A stretch of 64,000 bases of DNA from Toxorhynchites rutilus septentrionalis (lineage: Eukaryota; Arthropoda; Insecta; Diptera; Culicidae). Positions 21,900 through 32,889 of the stretch are shown here, piece after piece. The position numbers and the translations under genes are program-made. The DNA lies in the NCBI RefSeq assembly GCF_029784135.1, contig NC_073745.1, forward strand, positions 99,851,333-99,915,332, in the 5' to 3' direction. The first letter of the stretch is position 1, and every line of letters begins with the position of its first letter. Below the pieces are notes generated by a model. It ran no database searches. It saw only the letters and a list, made by a program, of their open reading frames with translations, and was not told where the DNA came from.

Positions 21900-23022
21900 A
21901 TCAAAAGAAAAGTTAATCAAAGTTAAGCATTTTCGCTTGATGCCCTCCATCAAAGTCTTTATGACAGTACCAGTTTCTCAGTTTTTTTTTCCATTTTCTT
22001 AACATGTCCTTCTCGTCTTCTGTCTCTTCCGAAGTTCCCTCTTCATTATTGCCCAGTACTGCTCCACCGGGCGCATTTCCGGACAGATTGGCGGGTTCAT
22101 GTCTTTGGAACAAAATGGACAGAATTGGCCTCATACCACTCCAGGACAACTTTAGAATAGTGGCATGACGCCAAATCTGGCCAAAATAGCGGAGCTTCGT
22201 CGTGCTGCTGCAAGAACGGCGAAAGGCGCTTCTAGAGGCACTCAGATTTGTAGATCTCGCCATTTACTGTGCCCTTTGTCACGAAAGGCTCACTCCTCAG
22301 TCCGCAAGAGCAGATGGCCTGCCAAACGAGGCGAACTTCGACATTTTCTTCTTCTTAAATTTGTCGTCCACATCGCACTTGCTCTTACCGGTGAAAAACT
22401 CCAACCCCGGAATTTGCTCAAAATCGGCTTTTATATACGTTTCGTCGTCCATCACACAGCAGCCATATTTTGTCAGCATCTTCTCGTAGAGCTTCCGTGC
22501 CCGAGTTTTAGCCGTCGATTGTTGCCGCTCATCGCGGCCTTGTATGTATGTAGTCCAGCTCTCTTCTTTGCATTCTGGACGTAGCTCTGCGACATACCGA
22601 TCTTTTTAGCCAAATCACGGCATGAGACGTTGGGATTTGCTTTAATCATCCGCTTCACCTTTCCCTCCGTCTTTTTGTTCTCCGGTCCCGGTTTCCTTTC
22701 AGCTCCTTTGCCGTGGTCCAACGTCAACCGCTCCTGGAACTGCTTCAACACTCTGGAGACGTTTGGTGAATGTTCAACATTTTTCCCAACTGCCGGTGCG
22801 ACAGGTCAGGAAATTCCAGGTGTTTGGAAAGAATTTGTTCTCTCGACTCGCGTTGGTTCACCTTCATTTTCGTTGAATCGAAAAAAAACGACTTCGAGTT
22901 TGACAGCATGTAGACAATACACATCAATGAGAAAGTGTGCAAAATTTGGTTGATTTTTACCCAATGGTAAAAAAGTTATGCCCTGTTGAATGTGTCGCAA
23001 TAATTTCGTGTTCGCCCTTTAT
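21900..23022 (-). pseudogene. ITmD37E-type transposase relic (diverged)
   Basis: Minus-strand pieces in order: an N-terminal helix-turn-helix (SREQILSKHLEFPDLSHRQL, 22745-22942), a second helix-turn-helix (NVSCRDLAKKIGMSQSYVQ, 22473-22751), the first catalytic block VMDDETYIKADFEQIPGL (22297-22479), then EPFVTKGTVNGEIYKSECL with an in-frame stop, FWPDLASCHYSKVVLEWYEA and, after a frameshift, MRPVEQYWAIMKRELRKR near 22050-22080. All three catalytic residues (D, D, E) are visible but split over several frames. A likely 5' end with agggcgaacacgaaattatt lies near 23020. The 3' end is cut off beside the mariner copy. Related to, but clearly diverged from, the element at 32.9-34.1 kb. Confidence 0.88.
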
Positions 23023-23483
23023 GAGCTCAAATGGGGTTGTGCAGCATCCGAAAACGATAGTCGAGTCGGATTATCGCAGTGTTAGGGACCTGGCACAGTC
23101 TGAAGAATAAGGAAAAATAGTTTGGAGAAGTAAGACTGGTGAAGCAAGGACGCTAGTAATAATCATTGGCCATCGAGAGTTCAATGAATGAAAAGGTAGA
23201 CGAGTATTCAATGTTCGGGCGTGGGTGCGAACGGATGCGTACACCAAACATGGGTTCAAACGTGAAACTTGCGATACTAGATCTTGATTCTGGTAAAACT
23301 GTTTCTGAGAGCGGTAATCAGTGTTACGTCCCGCGGAATGTAATGACGATTAGGACCTCATAGACCATCGTTCTCACAGTTAACCCCGACGATACCATTG
23401 TTGGCGAGACAGCCAGAGCATGAACTGTCATCTTCTATGAACCAATTAAACATAAGTCACAAGTTTTTGTTTTATTTCGAACT
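23023..23483. other. Unassigned DNA
   Basis: No feature supported. Confidence 0.4.
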
Positions 23484-24240
23484 AGCTGACCCGGCAAACT
23501 TCGTCTTGCCCAAAAATTATTTTTCTTTATCACATCCACGTTTTCTTACTAAGCGCTGTTCATGGGTCCAATCGAAGAATTGTTCATTGATTGATCTTCT
23601 AATCTACCCTTTAAAATTACCTTTTGCTATAAAATTCCTACTACTTGTACCAAAACTCGTTATTATAATATCAGATTATTTTCAGACACAATTCTCGTTC
23701 AAGATTTTTCAACCACTTGCAAATAACATGACTCTCCGTTATATGGAATAAATGTTTGATACGTAAAATTTTATAGAATAAAGACAGCCCTAAATCGGAC
23801 TAAATTAGTTAGCGCAAACATCAAACGGACTAAAAACGCTTGGCAATATGTAATTATAGAACATATGCGAATTGAATTTTCCTAATTTTCCCATTTTCCT
23901 TTCAAGTTTTCCGGGAATTTTCAGTTGTCATGTTTGGTTGCGATATGTTTGGTTGAAGTGTGTGTCATACCATCATAGAAAAATTTCTCGTACATAAAAA
24001 CCATCACATCCCAAATTTGGCTCCATTTGCTTGATCAGTTCTCGAGTTATGCAGAAGTTTGTGCATAATTTGTATGGCACTCTCCTTGCCCTTAGAGAGG
24101 GGGTAGGTGTGTCGAATCACCATAGAAACATTTATTGTTTCCTAAAACTTCCATATGCAAATTTTGGTTCAATTTGCCTGATTAGTTCTCGAGTTATGCA
24201 ATGCAGTTATGCAGAATTTCTCTACCAGTGTTAGTAACAT
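23484..24240 (+). repeat. Dispersed repeat, copy 2
   Basis: Begins agctgacccggcaaacttcg and follows dispersed repeat copy 1 (950-2150, minus strand). Shared stretches include the region around ttgttcattgattgatcttc and cagacacaattctcgttcaa. It lacks the SINE nested in copy 1 and about 100 bp of the middle that copy 1 has. It ends in two worn ~150-bp units with ctcgagttatgca. Confidence 0.78.
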
Positions 24241-25689
24241 CTAATAAAAAGAAGAAGTCCCCATGATCCTATCATAGCCATTCATGAGAATGATACCATC
24301 CTATTGGATATGTAAAGTATCCAGAATTGATTTGAAGGTCACTTTATATAAATCATTACGAAACACATGATTCGAACAACTCCATGAAATACGCAATTTA
24401 CTCAAGAATAACTACGGCATCATTAATCAACCAAGAAATCACATTAATCGTCACACGTAAACAGCGATATTCCGCTGACCACCGTAACTTATGAATTCAC
24501 TCAGCTGATAAAACACATAGACGATGTGACGAAGACCGTGACCAGTTGATACTCCCCATTCCAACGATGTGACTTTTTAAGTGACTCCAATTTATAAACA
24601 TTAGTTAATACACATACACACACACATGAGAGGTGGCGCGCACCATGAACGCTAGCGTGAATCCCAAACCGATGCCAACCAGATCTTGTTTTTGCAGGCG
24701 CTCATCATTACCGCGCGCGCAGGATTGGTTTAATGACAGCCCACCGCAGCCGCCGGGTGTTTTATTAATGCCATCAATAAAGTGAGCAGCAGTCGTGTCA
24801 TTAAAGATGGCGATGACAAACAGCTGTGATAAAATCGCCGCCACCGTGCGGATGACGCAGCTACACATATGTATGTGATAAAGGTGGAAAAACATTTTAC
24901 TTCAAGATTTGTTTCATTTAAAAATTGAAGTAGAGCAATTTCAATGAGTAGTTTTATTCATCAACAACATGCACAAGAACCGTCAGAGGGCGGCGCGTGG
25001 CCTGTCCAGTTCGGTAGGATTAGTTTCAGCGACGCAGATAGCGGTGCCGTGCCACGCCTTATCAGTGCATTAGCGTAAACTTGTCGCTTTTCGTGCTAAG
25101 CTATAATTTAACAGCTGATTCCTAACTGGGAAACCGGACAACATCACTGTTTCGCTGCGTGTTTTATATTGAGCAACCAACCGCGGGCGCTTGGGTCCGT
25201 CATTCGTTTTAGCGGATGCTGATCTCATACCACCTACTCGTGGCACTGATATAGGAAATCCTTAAACGGGGCTTGATGATAAGCAGGCAGGCAGGGCTTT
25301 GCTTCCGAATAGTTTTCACAAACGAGCGTGTGCAGTCGCCGTTGCGCAATTCCTTATTCCTCTGTGATTCATTGATGGCAATCACACGTTCGCACGAGTG
25401 GCAATGTGATGGTTGCTCGTGGAGATCCCCTTTCTGGTTATAAAAATAGGTATGAGGAACCTTAGTGCCTTTGTTTTGGGTATTGTATAAGGAAAAAGTT
25501 ATTCTCAACGATTAACAGTTGTGCTAGTGTATGGATCAAATTTCGAGAACCCCCATAATAACGAGCAGAGTTATGTTTTGACACATTGCATACAAGTCTT
25601 CATATTCCCGACGGTTTTGTTGTATATAATGTAATATATAATGTTCTGAAATCTGAATATAAAATTCAAAATAAAAAATTTCTTATCTG
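24241..25689. other. Unassigned, possibly regulatory DNA
   Basis: No gene or mobile element supported. The part 24630-24870 is less AT-rich, rich in GCGC/CCGCC and contains several TTAAT/ATTAA cores, which is compatible with a regulatory element but not evidence for one. A 99-codon minus-strand frame at 25209-25508 shows no domain I recognise. Confidence 0.4.
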
Positions 25690-26900
25690 TTGTATCTGGA
25701 CTTATGGACTGAATCTGTTTTCTATACTATAATCTGCAGCTCTAATTTTTGGATCCGTATGTCGGATGTTGAGAACTGCAACTGGAATTGATATTATGTA
25801 ATCCAAGTTCAAAATCCCGAAGCCTGTTATTTGAACCCGGAGTGTAGATATAAAGTCCATAATATTTGAATTATGAATCCGAATCCAAATTCCGAAATTT
25901 GAAGATCGCTCTGAAATCGAGAAACTGACATTTAGAATCTGCAATATCATGGAAATCAAACTTTCGGAACATACGTCTGGATCTGGATATCAAACTTAGT
26001 AAATTGGCATCTATATTTTGTACCAGGAACATTAAATATGAAACTGAACTTAGAATCCGCAGTACAAAATTAGGATTCTGACATTTGAATTCAGCAAACT
26101 GCATCAGAAATCTTTATTCCGAATCCATGATCTGAAGTTCCTCATTTGGTGTCGGCAATAATGATATGCATAATCTCAATGTAGAAATCTGAATCAGGTA
26201 CTTAATTTAGAATTTGATATCCAAATTCTAAAATCATCAGAAATTTACAAATTACATCTCAAATATTGAAACCAAAATCTAGAGGCTGAAGCTCGTGCTA
26301 AATCTTTAATTTGCCTTACAAATTTTAAACCTGAAATTAGGAATCCTTCAGATCGTTCAAACAAGGTTACCTCTTCAGAAATGATTGAAGGTTCCCATAG
26401 TGTTCCATTTTTGAAGAAGATACAAAATATAGATTCCCAATTCGGATCCCAAATCTCGGATCACCCATTTTCAGGATTCTAGCTTTCGGACACAAAATTC
26501 CTCCATCAGATTGCTGATCCTGATTCTATCTATAGATGTATGTTTAGACGATCGATCCAAGTTTTGGATTCGAATTCCAAGACCAATTACTACTTATGGT
26601 TGCAGTTGTATGTATTCTATCACATACAACTGATGCCTGTTACACGTCTTGGATTCCATCGGGCAAATCAGAGCATCAGACATCATGCTTGTATTTCAAA
26701 GAACAAAAATTAAATCTGTCCAGTTTTAATTTGCCAGTTTTTTTTCGGAGAATCATTCAAAACTGATGCGAGATTCTTTAGATCCAACATTTTGAATTTC
26801 GAATTCTAGATTGGATATTTCGGACCCAATTCCAGAATTCCCTTCCAATTTATAAATTTCAGTTCCGAAATGCAAATTTTCGGAAAAGCTGATTCGGTTT
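25690..26900 (-). repeat. Degenerate short-period repeat, sense 1
   Basis: About 1.2 kb made largely of loosely repeated words such as gaatctgaa, aaatctgaatcc, gaatccaaattcc and ccgaaatttgaa. It is the reverse-complement style of the tract at 28790-29880. No fixed period, so it is an old or constantly eroded simple repeat. Confidence 0.65.
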
Positions 26901-27761
26901 CAGATCAGTGATTCTAGTTGAATATTTGACTAATTCGGTTATGGAGCAATATTAGATTGAAGAATTTAATTTATGAATACGCTTCCTTGTCACCATCGTG
27001 TACCGTCAATGCTACACGTTGAACTTGATATTAAAGTTCCATTGAAGGTGGTGTAGTAGATCAGTGGCGTATCATCCGGCTGTTCAAAATGTTCATAGGA
27101 CAGATAGACAATCAATATTATTTTACATTTGAAGCATGAATGAGGAACTATCGAAGGTAATTTATTTGTAATTTCCATATTATCCCGAATACCTTTATTT
27201 TCTTTACTGTTTGGGTAGAACCTATCAACCGTGAAGAATGTAATCGGAAGGCTACATTTGACTACACCACAAAACCCACACGCAGCACAACACTACGAAA
27301 TAGCCAGTAATGACTACCGGGTTCAAAACTTTCATCTTAATCCGCCGTCAGTCAAACAGTTATCTGCAACTTCAAGCGCGATAGGACAAACGCAAAGGCG
27401 ATCACCACTACTAATGCGTCGTCTTGCGTAAAAATGACATTTGAGATTCAAAGTTCCTTACTGAACGAAGCCGATGGAAACGATAGAAACAACACACACC
27501 ATTGTTGATTGAAAAGGTCAGGACAGGACACTTGATCACGCGTCGCCTCAGCACTAAATGAAGAAAAGTAAGATTCTTCCATTGCTTAGTGTGAAAAAAT
27601 GTGAAATATTTGGGAATTTGGGAAGTTGCGATGCGATATGGATACCCTCCGCCGCGGGGTGCTGCTGATATCTGTAAATGCTGAAAAATAATATTGCAGA
27701 AATCGTATCACGATGGAATAAATGATCAGTCCATTTTATTATGGAACAGTTTTCCGTTTGC
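26901..27761. other. Unassigned DNA
   Basis: No supported feature. Confidence 0.4.
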
Positions 27762-27807
27762 CTTCTCAGGTTATCCATGAGAGGGTATTCATGGATAACC
27801 TGAGAAG
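27762..27807 (+). repeat. Perfect 19-bp hairpin
   Basis: cttctcaggttatccatga (27762-27780) is exactly complementary to tcatggataacctgagaag (27789-27807), with an 8-base loop. No T run follows, and no known insertion explains it. The stem is shorter than usual for an animal microRNA precursor. Confidence 0.92.
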
Positions 27808-27855
27808 CCGTCGAGTTTTCAAATTTAATATTTTTTTTATATTCAATTCAATTTA

Positions 27856-27884
27856 TATTGAATATATATATATATATTCAATAT
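27856..27884 (+). repeat. (AT)n tract within a palindrome
   Basis: attgaatatata and its complement flank a short TA run. It directly abuts the ITm element at 27886, whose TA target duplication lies in this tract. Confidence 0.85.
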
Positions 27885-27885
27885 A

Positions 27886-28072
27886 CAGGATCTTTCAGAT
27901 TAACCGTTCACACAAAAAAATCGAATAGCTCCTCATAATTTTTTTTTCGCTCCATCGAATGTAACACGCATTCCTCACTTCGGGACGAGAATATTCGGCT
28001 ACTCGTTTAGTCTGAAAGGATGTTTTTTAGTGTCAAGATGTACAATTTTAGCGTTTAACCTGAAAGACCCTA
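27886..28072 (+). mobile_element. ITm-type MITE, copy B
   Basis: Ends caggatctttcagattaacc and, in reverse, agggtctttcaggttaaacg. About 187 bp. Near the left end it shares aaaaaaatcgaatagctcct, and in the middle acttcgggacga and tagtgtcaaga, with the longer element at 15552-16102. The transposase remnant is absent. Left border TA at 27884-27885; the right border is slightly worn. Confidence 0.8.
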
Positions 28073-28789
28073 TTCACGAAACCTATCGTTGGACCGTTTC
28101 ACTGCAGAGGAACGTTATTTTGAAAGCTGCCGATTCGTGTTACTTGTGATTTGTTACTTACAAGTGCCGTTCAACGTGTTCTTCATGCAATTTTGCTGAT
28201 TCAAGTCAATCACGGAGAGAAACTTCGACACTTCGCACTGTCTACACTGGCTCTGCAATCCAAATACCAGATTACAGCCACCAAATCTCAGATTCACGAT
28301 TTGAGATCTTGCGCTTAGAATGTAGATCTCCTACCTCATGTTTCATATCTTTGCGTATGGATTCCGGGCTGGATTCTAAATATGGGTACTCTGGGCACTG
28401 AACACAGGTTCCAAATTCAAATACCAGAATTGAGGAACGCAAAGACCTAGTCCTACGTCAAAACAAATGTTTATCTGTAGGTTTGTATGTTCTTCATAGA
28501 CTACTGAACTACTGAACTGATCAACATCGAAAATTGTGCATGAGGGTTTACGATTATGACCAGCATTACTGTGTTATCAATTTTCTAACTCTATCTCGAG
28601 ATAGGAGGGTGGAGGGATTGGGAGAAATAGAAAGAACTAATAAAATTATCAATAAAATTAGATGCGTTACAATGCTTACGTCAGTACAGCTGGCATTTTA
28701 TATATCATATTCGTTTCCCAGTGACTCGGTTTTCACCATTTTAATTGAAAATCTGGTTTAAAGACACAGGTTCTGAGAATTCAGTATCC
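28073..28789. other. Unassigned DNA
   Basis: No gene supported. Near 28446 it contains gacctagtcctacgtca, a word related to 7164 and 19789. Confidence 0.4.
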
Positions 28790-29880
28790 ACGACATCGAC
28801 ACTGGAACTTAAAATTTGAATCTTGTATCTATCTTGTATCTTGAGTCTAGGATTTTATATCCTGGATGCTGGATGATGGATCACTGTTCCCAAATCATGG
28901 ATCTTTCTATTAACGATCTTGGATTTCAGGTGTTGGATCTCGGATTTTAGACATCCATATTCTCAATTTTGAATTTACAATCTCAGATTTTCAATCTTAG
29001 ATCTTGGATTTTGGATCTTAGTCTCAGATCTTAAACCATTGGGATCCAGCAGCTTGGGTTTTGTATTTTAGATCTTCGATCCTGGAATTTAAATTATGAT
29101 TGCGGATCAATGATCTCAGATCTTCGATACTCGATTTTGAATTTGAGATGTTGAAGCTCGAACCTTCTCGGTTATAAACATTAGATGTTGAATCTCGAAT
29201 CTTAGATAATCGTAAAAATTATTGAACCTTGAATTTTGAATCTTGAATTTCTACCTTTTAATTCTAGATAGTGGATTTCGAATCATGAATCCCAGATCGA
29301 TCGTGGATATATGATCTTGGGTTTTTCTTGTTGAATCTTTTATCATAGGTTCTGGAAATTTAGTAACATACAAATAGAATCTTGAAACTCTGATATTGGA
29401 TTTTGTATCTTGAACATTGAATCTCCGATTATCAAGCTTAGGTGAATTTAAAATCTCAGGTTTTCAACCTAGGAATTTATAAACTTAGTTCCTTTATTTC
29501 GGATCTTGAATCCTGAATCATAAATGTTCGATGTTGAATCTTGGATTTACAATATCGAACTATGGATGCTGTGCTTTGTATCTTGAGTCTAGGATTTTAG
29601 ATCTTAGATTATGGACCAAGAATTTTTCAAATCTGCATTCTCTTGGTTTTATTAGTTTTTGTTGTTCAGACGTTGGATTTCTAATTTTGGACATCCGGAT
29701 TTTAAATTTTCGATCCTCAGATCTTAATCTAACCTTTTATTTTTAACACGTTGAGCCCCGCGTCGGTCCCTAGGGGCCTAGGGTTCAGGATCTATGATTT
29801 TGGATTTTAGAAATCGAATCTTGGATCTAGGATCATATATTTTGGATTTTAAACAGGGATATTGGGATCTCGGATTTTTA
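28790..29880 (+). repeat. Degenerate short-period repeat, sense 2
   Basis: About 1.1 kb dominated by variants of gatcttggattttgg, aatcttgaatc and ttagatctt. Open frames inside are artefacts of the composition. At 29747-29785 it is interrupted by a GC-rich patch containing the palindrome ccctaggggcctaggg. Confidence 0.75.
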
Positions 29881-32402
29881 TATAGTAAGTTTTGGTTTTG
29901 ATGTTATCATTTAGTAGAAATACCGAATTACTTACATGTGTCGTCTGAAAACGGTCAACGGTATATGAAAATCTGCTATTATGAACTAACTGGTGACAGT
30001 AACGACCTAGCCAAAATCGTTACTGACTATTCAATGTTCGGAGAACAACTAAGAAGAGTTCAAAACTCATATACTGATTAGAAATTATCGATCCCAGAGA
30101 CCCATTATATTTCTCTTGTACTAATTGTTCTAAAAGCTATTGGCAATCAGCGAATGTCCCTAGGCGTTTCGGGTTATGTTCGTGTCACTCTTAAGGTGAT
30201 ATCAACCATCATTATATCCACTTCCGTGTCCCAAATGTATTACTAGCGCTAAACATGCTAAGGTAGACGAGACACGTGTGTAGCATTCATTCCTCGTGGT
30301 TTTTTTTACGCCGTTAGCGAACAGCGTAAACTTCCTGCTCGAGTCGACTCCTAAAATCATCATCCCTTCGAATTGTTAACCTTGAGGTGACATGATTAGA
30401 ATTTTTGGTTGGAACGAAAAACGGAATACATGTTATCCGCTCTTTATTGATGTGCTGTTTCCTTCCTCACCTCTTGCGCACACTGTGGCGACGGGTCGTT
30501 GGAGGAACGTGTTTGAAGAGCTGATGATACTGTGAATTCTCTTGGTTTGCTCGATAACACCTGGGAATGATTCTACCCTGATTTTCGAAAATCGACAGCA
30601 TATTTTCCGCACCAGTGGAAGCTTTACAACGAGTTGTCGTGGATAAATAGTTTTTTTAACTATCGCTGTGATTGATGGATGAATAAATTACTTTGTTGTT
30701 TTTCGGTGGGCTGTTGAGGGTTTTATTGGCTGGCTACCTTGTGCCCGAACTCGCCGTAGCTGACTGGTGTCTTATTAACATTCATGCAAAGTGTCTAGGA
30801 GAAGGTCAACCGTTTGTATTTCGACACCATGGCTACTGTTTTCATCCGGGCAACAAACGGGGCCCGGCTTGAAACAGCTGGTGGGTTCAACAGCTGAATC
30901 TCTCCACCGTGGAAAAAAATAGTATAAATTTAGCCAACGTTTATCGCGCGTCTCTTGTCTGTCGGTTCTTCTGCGGTTGGTTTTTTCTCTTGTCAGAAGT
31001 TTGGATGTGTTCCGCGGCATTTCAATATTTCACTTGCCGCTTTGTGGTCACTTGACTGCTGCTGCTGCCTCTCATTATGATGCGAACAGTTCATCATTTG
31101 GTATATACGTTCGTACGTTCGTATTAACACATTAATACTGTTCGGATTCCTCGAATGAGATTGTTTCCTTCTGTGTCGATGAGACGAAGGCGAGCCATCG
31201 GTAGGCCTTGTTACATTCCTGGCAGGCTAAAAATTTATCCATCTAGTGTAGAAAACAAGGGTGATCCATCTGTAATAGACGAAACGCGAAACACGAGAAA
31301 ACTCGTGAGCGGTCCGCAATGTGTTAATATCGGGGATGGGGCAGTTTTGGCCCGGGGCCAAATATTCGCTCGCTCGCGACGGTCTGCCTTCTACCGTGAT
31401 AATTAGACTGCACTTTTTGGTTCATTATCTCCGTCCGTTCGGTCGTACGTTGCAATGCCGTTCGAATGCTGTCTGAGTATGAAATTGGAATCGTAGATGC
31501 GAAATTCAAAGCTCGCATTGACGTAATTCAAAATACTGTACCTATTACAAGTGCGGTTTCTAATGCATGTTTATTCTTATTTTTACTTTCAGGTAAACTA
31601 TACCACTTCATGTTCTACATCTTCAGTTCGTGCATCTTTTGAAAAGGACATGGAACTATGCTAGGAACCGTACCAGTGACCTTTTGAAAGAATATATGAA
31701 GTTGGGGGGAAAGGAATCCTTTTTTTCTGGTAAATGGCTATAGTGATCGATTTCTCGTAAATTGTCAGATCATCAGATCATTTTCAGATTTATGCTCGTT
31801 AAAAACATGACATTTTACAATAGAAAAAAGCTTTGCTTTTGCTATCTTGAGTTGTTTGATCCAGTTGTGAGCAGTGTTTTTGAATGATTCATGTGAAACT
31901 TCCCATAAGTTATATTTTTTTTCTCGAAATTTTAAAGTTTCAAGATTTGGTCAATATTGAAAAATTGAAATCTCATATTTATAACATTGACACGAACATG
32001 TTTTCAATGTGGAATGGAAAATCCGCATCAGAGATTTTATACTTAGAAAGGGGTTCATGACTGATTAATTTTTTCTATATATAAATATTATATAAATTCT
32101 TCAAAGTTTCAGCAATACAATGAAAAATCGATCTATCTTTAAAAAAAAGCTCAAATCTCGTATATTTGCTGTGTTATATAGTTTTCCTTGAAATTCTCTA
32201 TTTGTTATATTTCTAGAATTGTTTATATAGGAATTCAATGAGAAAAAAGATCCACCGAAAAAACTATTTATTAATAATCAATGCCTTTTCGTGTACTGAA
32301 GGGTCCAATGAGCAAATAATGAGCTGATTCAATAGCTTTAAAATCGTTGTATGTATGGGATCACACATCTCTTTCTTTTTTCGTCTCTTTTGGGATTGTC
32401 CC
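29881..32402. other. Unassigned DNA
   Basis: 2.5 kb without a supported gene or mobile element. A TATA-like tataaa at 30921 is followed about 30 bp later by gcgcgtctcttgtc, which could be a core promoter, but no downstream exon could be recognised. Frames at 30775-31020 and 31155-31406 are unsupported. Confidence 0.4.
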
Positions 32403-32497
32403 AAAAAAAAAAGTCATACGATGTCAACGGGGATCGAACCAAGGCCAGATGGAACGCAAAGCTGTATAACACGACCACGCTTTCCACATAGCTATTG
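32403..32497 (-). ncRNA. tRNA-like RNA polymerase III unit (SINE head or tRNA pseudogene)
   Basis: On the minus strand tagctatgtgg near 32494 resembles an A box (one mismatch), ggttcgatcccc at about 32430-32441 is a near-perfect B box, and a T10 run (32403-32412) is positioned like a Pol III terminator. No convincing cloverleaf with paired acceptor stem was found, so it is more likely a SINE head or decayed tRNA than a working tRNA gene. Confidence 0.5.
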
Positions 32498-32889
32498 GTA
32501 CTGTTGCATAAATGGGTGATAATATTACACCTCATTATACAATGAAGTTGGAAAGTGTTTACTAAGAGTAAAAAGGAGAGCATAAACGAGAATCTATATC
32601 TTTCTCGGTCTGGTCAGATTGGGCTTATATTGCTATAGCATATATATTATACAAATGATATACAAGTGTTGGGGTGTAGCGCATTTTCTGTTATTTTTGG
32701 TCTCATTGAATGTAATAAAACATGTACTAAAAATTAAATTTTTAAAATACAAGACACATGGATATTGTGTTCCGTTCCGAAAATAATCACAGTAAATCAT
32801 CGTGAATCATTACCCAAGGGAAAACAGAGAAAGAAGCAGTGCTACCAATATTGCTTACGCTGCGACTAGCCGTTACATCATCATTACTA

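Noticed and set aside
25209..25508. 99-codon minus-strand frame
   Set aside because: No recognisable domain and no second exon or repeat context.
27762..27807. MicroRNA precursor
   Set aside because: Stem only 19 bp and loop 8 bases, too short for a typical animal precursor; kept as a hairpin only.
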